Below, in pieces: positions 6,501 through 6,732 of a DNA stretch of 6,732 nt (position 1 is the stretch's first letter; each line of letters opens with the position of its first letter). The notes below the pieces were generated by a model. It was not told the origin of the DNA and searched no databases. It saw only the letters and a program-made list of their open reading frames with translations. The translations under genes and the position numbers were made by a program. The stretch covers positions 1 through 6,732 of the forward strand of contig JAOZRC010000298.1 in NCBI GenBank assembly GCA_029940345.1, given 5' to 3'. This DNA comes from Desulfobacterales bacterium. GTDB lineage: Bacteria > Desulfobacterota > Desulfobacteria > Desulfobacterales > JAUCGF01.

Positions 6501-6641
6501 ATTGTAATGCTTACATCCAGGACTGCGGCCAAGCATCGTGAAAAAGCAGCGGCCTTAGGCGTCAAAGGGTTTATCGTCAAACCATACAACGATGATGATT
6601 TTATTAATCTCATTACCGAACTGACTCTGTCAGGCCGCTGA
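3597..6641 (+). CDS. cheA: Hybrid chemosensory histidine kinase, CheA/ChpA/PilL-type, with C-terminal REC
   Basis: This is the central kinase of the operon, cytoplasmic and array-bound. Domains in order: Hpt1 (about 5-110, phosphosite H49 in VHTIKGAA); an acidic linker; Hpt2 (about 218-325, H277 in VHTLKGAA); a second linker; the P3 dimerisation region (402 to about 590); an HATPase domain (about 598-733); a CheW-like P5 domain (about 740-872); and REC (895-1010; D899/D900, phosphosite D943, T973, K995). The ATPase boxes are intact: N-box H603-xxx-N607 through D610-H-G612, G1 box D647-DGAG651, F box FQSGFST, G2 box G698-RGVG702. The long P3 insertion with FDTLELDRYSQL matches the ChpA/PilL/PixL branch rather than flagellar CheA, as does the Hpt repetition. 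Pseudomonas ChpA has many more Hpt-type modules; two is a reduced set. The start ATG has TAAGGA six bases upstream. It is expected to phosphorylate its own REC and the REC proteins of genes 1 and 2. All catalytic residues are present, so it should be active. Confidence 0.93.
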   Translation: MPPAYPSAVISGFFEEVNTYLPTLFKGVSSLKTNPHQKDLLEEIHRLVHTIKGAASMVGITGLSCIAFEMEETLEEIISGRLTFDEAVFQAFHATIKRFEIYCRYMLSDGVNAQEMLRETALAMRSIRGLKSDENGQIIKALLESVPEREGGEQDADSVAMMPSSAIGHAEPDKLITGEHADIPSDEAEDNMEGLIIAPDMKSPEGGPESEISQMQLQKALQATLSPELLATFYDEAEEHLDNMGHALNTLDAEVDAPMNISPAQHENIREIRRYVHTLKGAAAVVGFQDCANWAHHMEDLLDWMYTETQTITPQMIAVLSESGDLLVESVDNPSITHSLKANQLKKELSDLRSPASTEPHTVVNISEMVYRTKDPNADIDAEDLHDAPDNKISAGMFSSHGKTLRIETLRVDELVNLLGELIITASGFDQKMELFKEALYELELARERLRGIARDMEIGYEVKALENMGKFGLPPDPAGTPEALSKFEDFDTLELDRYSQLNLIIRTLNESTIDVGAIYSQLTTTHSDFEGHINRQRVLLSELQDKTMRMRMTPMAVITNRLRRTVREIAGELNKKVRLLIEGEDIELDRQIWDKIIDPMMHMLRNAVDHGIESAEIRKVQSKPQTALIKLTASREGNQVVIRVKDDGAGLNYPAIRKVALEKKLAEGIDQMGNEELNNFIFQSGFSTCREISKISGRGVGMDVVRENIRDLKGIIRIASEKGQGTEFIIRIPLTLAAVHALLFSVQGRTLALPLNDISEIMRIKPENIVTHLQRAVRIGDEVLPFYQMAAILNILEHDQEMSSPKDDPLVLIINSGGRRKVLVIDYLIDQREIVIKSTGSHLRYVKGISGVTIMGDGSVVPILNIDAMLGAEPAIAETVTSDFRPTPAKSLEIMIVDDSVSIRQVVSRLMVDQGWGVQTAKDGIDALEKLRDLHPDLIVLDIEMPRMNGYEFINALKTQPGYGDIPIVMLTSRTAAKHREKAAALGVKGFIVKPYNDDDFINLITELTLSGR

Positions 6642-6677
6642 TAGCATAACTTGGGTTGTTTTCCGAGCCGCTTGCTT

Positions 6678-6732
6678 AGAGCCTGTTTGAAAAGTCTTAA
6701 ATCGGCTGCAAAAGCGTGAGAGCGGTTCTGAT
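6678..6732 (-). repeat. Right copy of 55-bp operon-flanking inverted repeat
   Basis: This is the reverse complement of 64-118 at 54 of 55 positions and runs to the last base of the window, so the copy is probably truncated only by the window edge. The 36 bases between the cheA stop and this repeat (6642-6677) hold no gene and no clear terminator. If the unit is the same as on the left, the hairpin-forming half should follow immediately outside the window. Confidence 0.85.

Noticed and set aside
585..6641. Flagellar chemotaxis operon
   Set aside because: No CheR, CheB, CheZ, receptor or flagellar gene is present. The P3 insertion of the kinase, the two Hpt domains, and the PilG- and PilH-like receiver signatures point to the type IV pilus class instead.

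Overview
This window holds one compact, four-gene, plus-strand chemosensory operon (585-6641). The family is the type IV pilus chemosensory class: Pil-Chp of Pseudomonas, and Pix/Tax of cyanobacteria. In order, the genes encode: (1) a 587-residue double response regulator, REC - PATAN/DUF4388 - TPR-like helices - four-cysteine zinc ribbon - TPR - REC, whose C-terminal REC is PilG/PixG-like; (2) a stand-alone 125-residue PilH/PixH-like REC protein; (3) a CheW/PilI-like adaptor with an N-terminal extension; (4) a 1014-residue hybrid CheA of the ChpA/PilL/PixL type, with two Hpt domains, a CheA kinase core, a CheW-like domain and a C-terminal REC. No methyl-accepting receptor (PilJ/PixJ), CheR or CheB is present, so receptor input must be encoded elsewhere or come through the extra N-terminal REC of the first protein.

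Layout: 1-584 has no gene. It holds a long imperfect hairpin (1-77), the left copy of a 55-bp repeat (64-118), two small GC-rich palindromes (122-167), a MITE-like AT-rich segment bounded by 18-bp inverted arms (275-429), two candidate promoters (461-489 and 499-507) and a small dyad before the first start. Genes 1-3 are closely packed, with gaps of 33 and 5 bp. A 190-bp AT-rich gap with a possible secondary promoter separates genes 3 and 4. Gene 4 ends 36 bp before the right copy of the 55-bp repeat (6678-6732), which is inverted relative to the left copy and matches it at 54 of 55 positions. The operon is therefore bracketed by inverted copies of one repeat.

How the parts should work together (family knowledge plus inference): the CheW-like protein couples the kinase to receptor arrays. 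The kinase autophosphorylates its Hpt histidines (H49, H277) and passes phosphate to its own REC (D943), the PilH-like REC (D54) and the PilG-like REC of gene 1 (D516). The PATAN module of gene 1 is the probable output, acting on the type IV pilus motor or an equivalent surface-motility machine.

Organism: the moderate base composition, AT-rich repeat-laden spacers, and a PATAN/TPR/zinc-ribbon regulator inside a Pil-Chp-type operon suggest a large-genome, surface-motile Gram-negative bacterium. My best guess is Desulfobacterota, with low certainty; a repeat-rich gammaproteobacterium cannot be excluded from this sequence alone.
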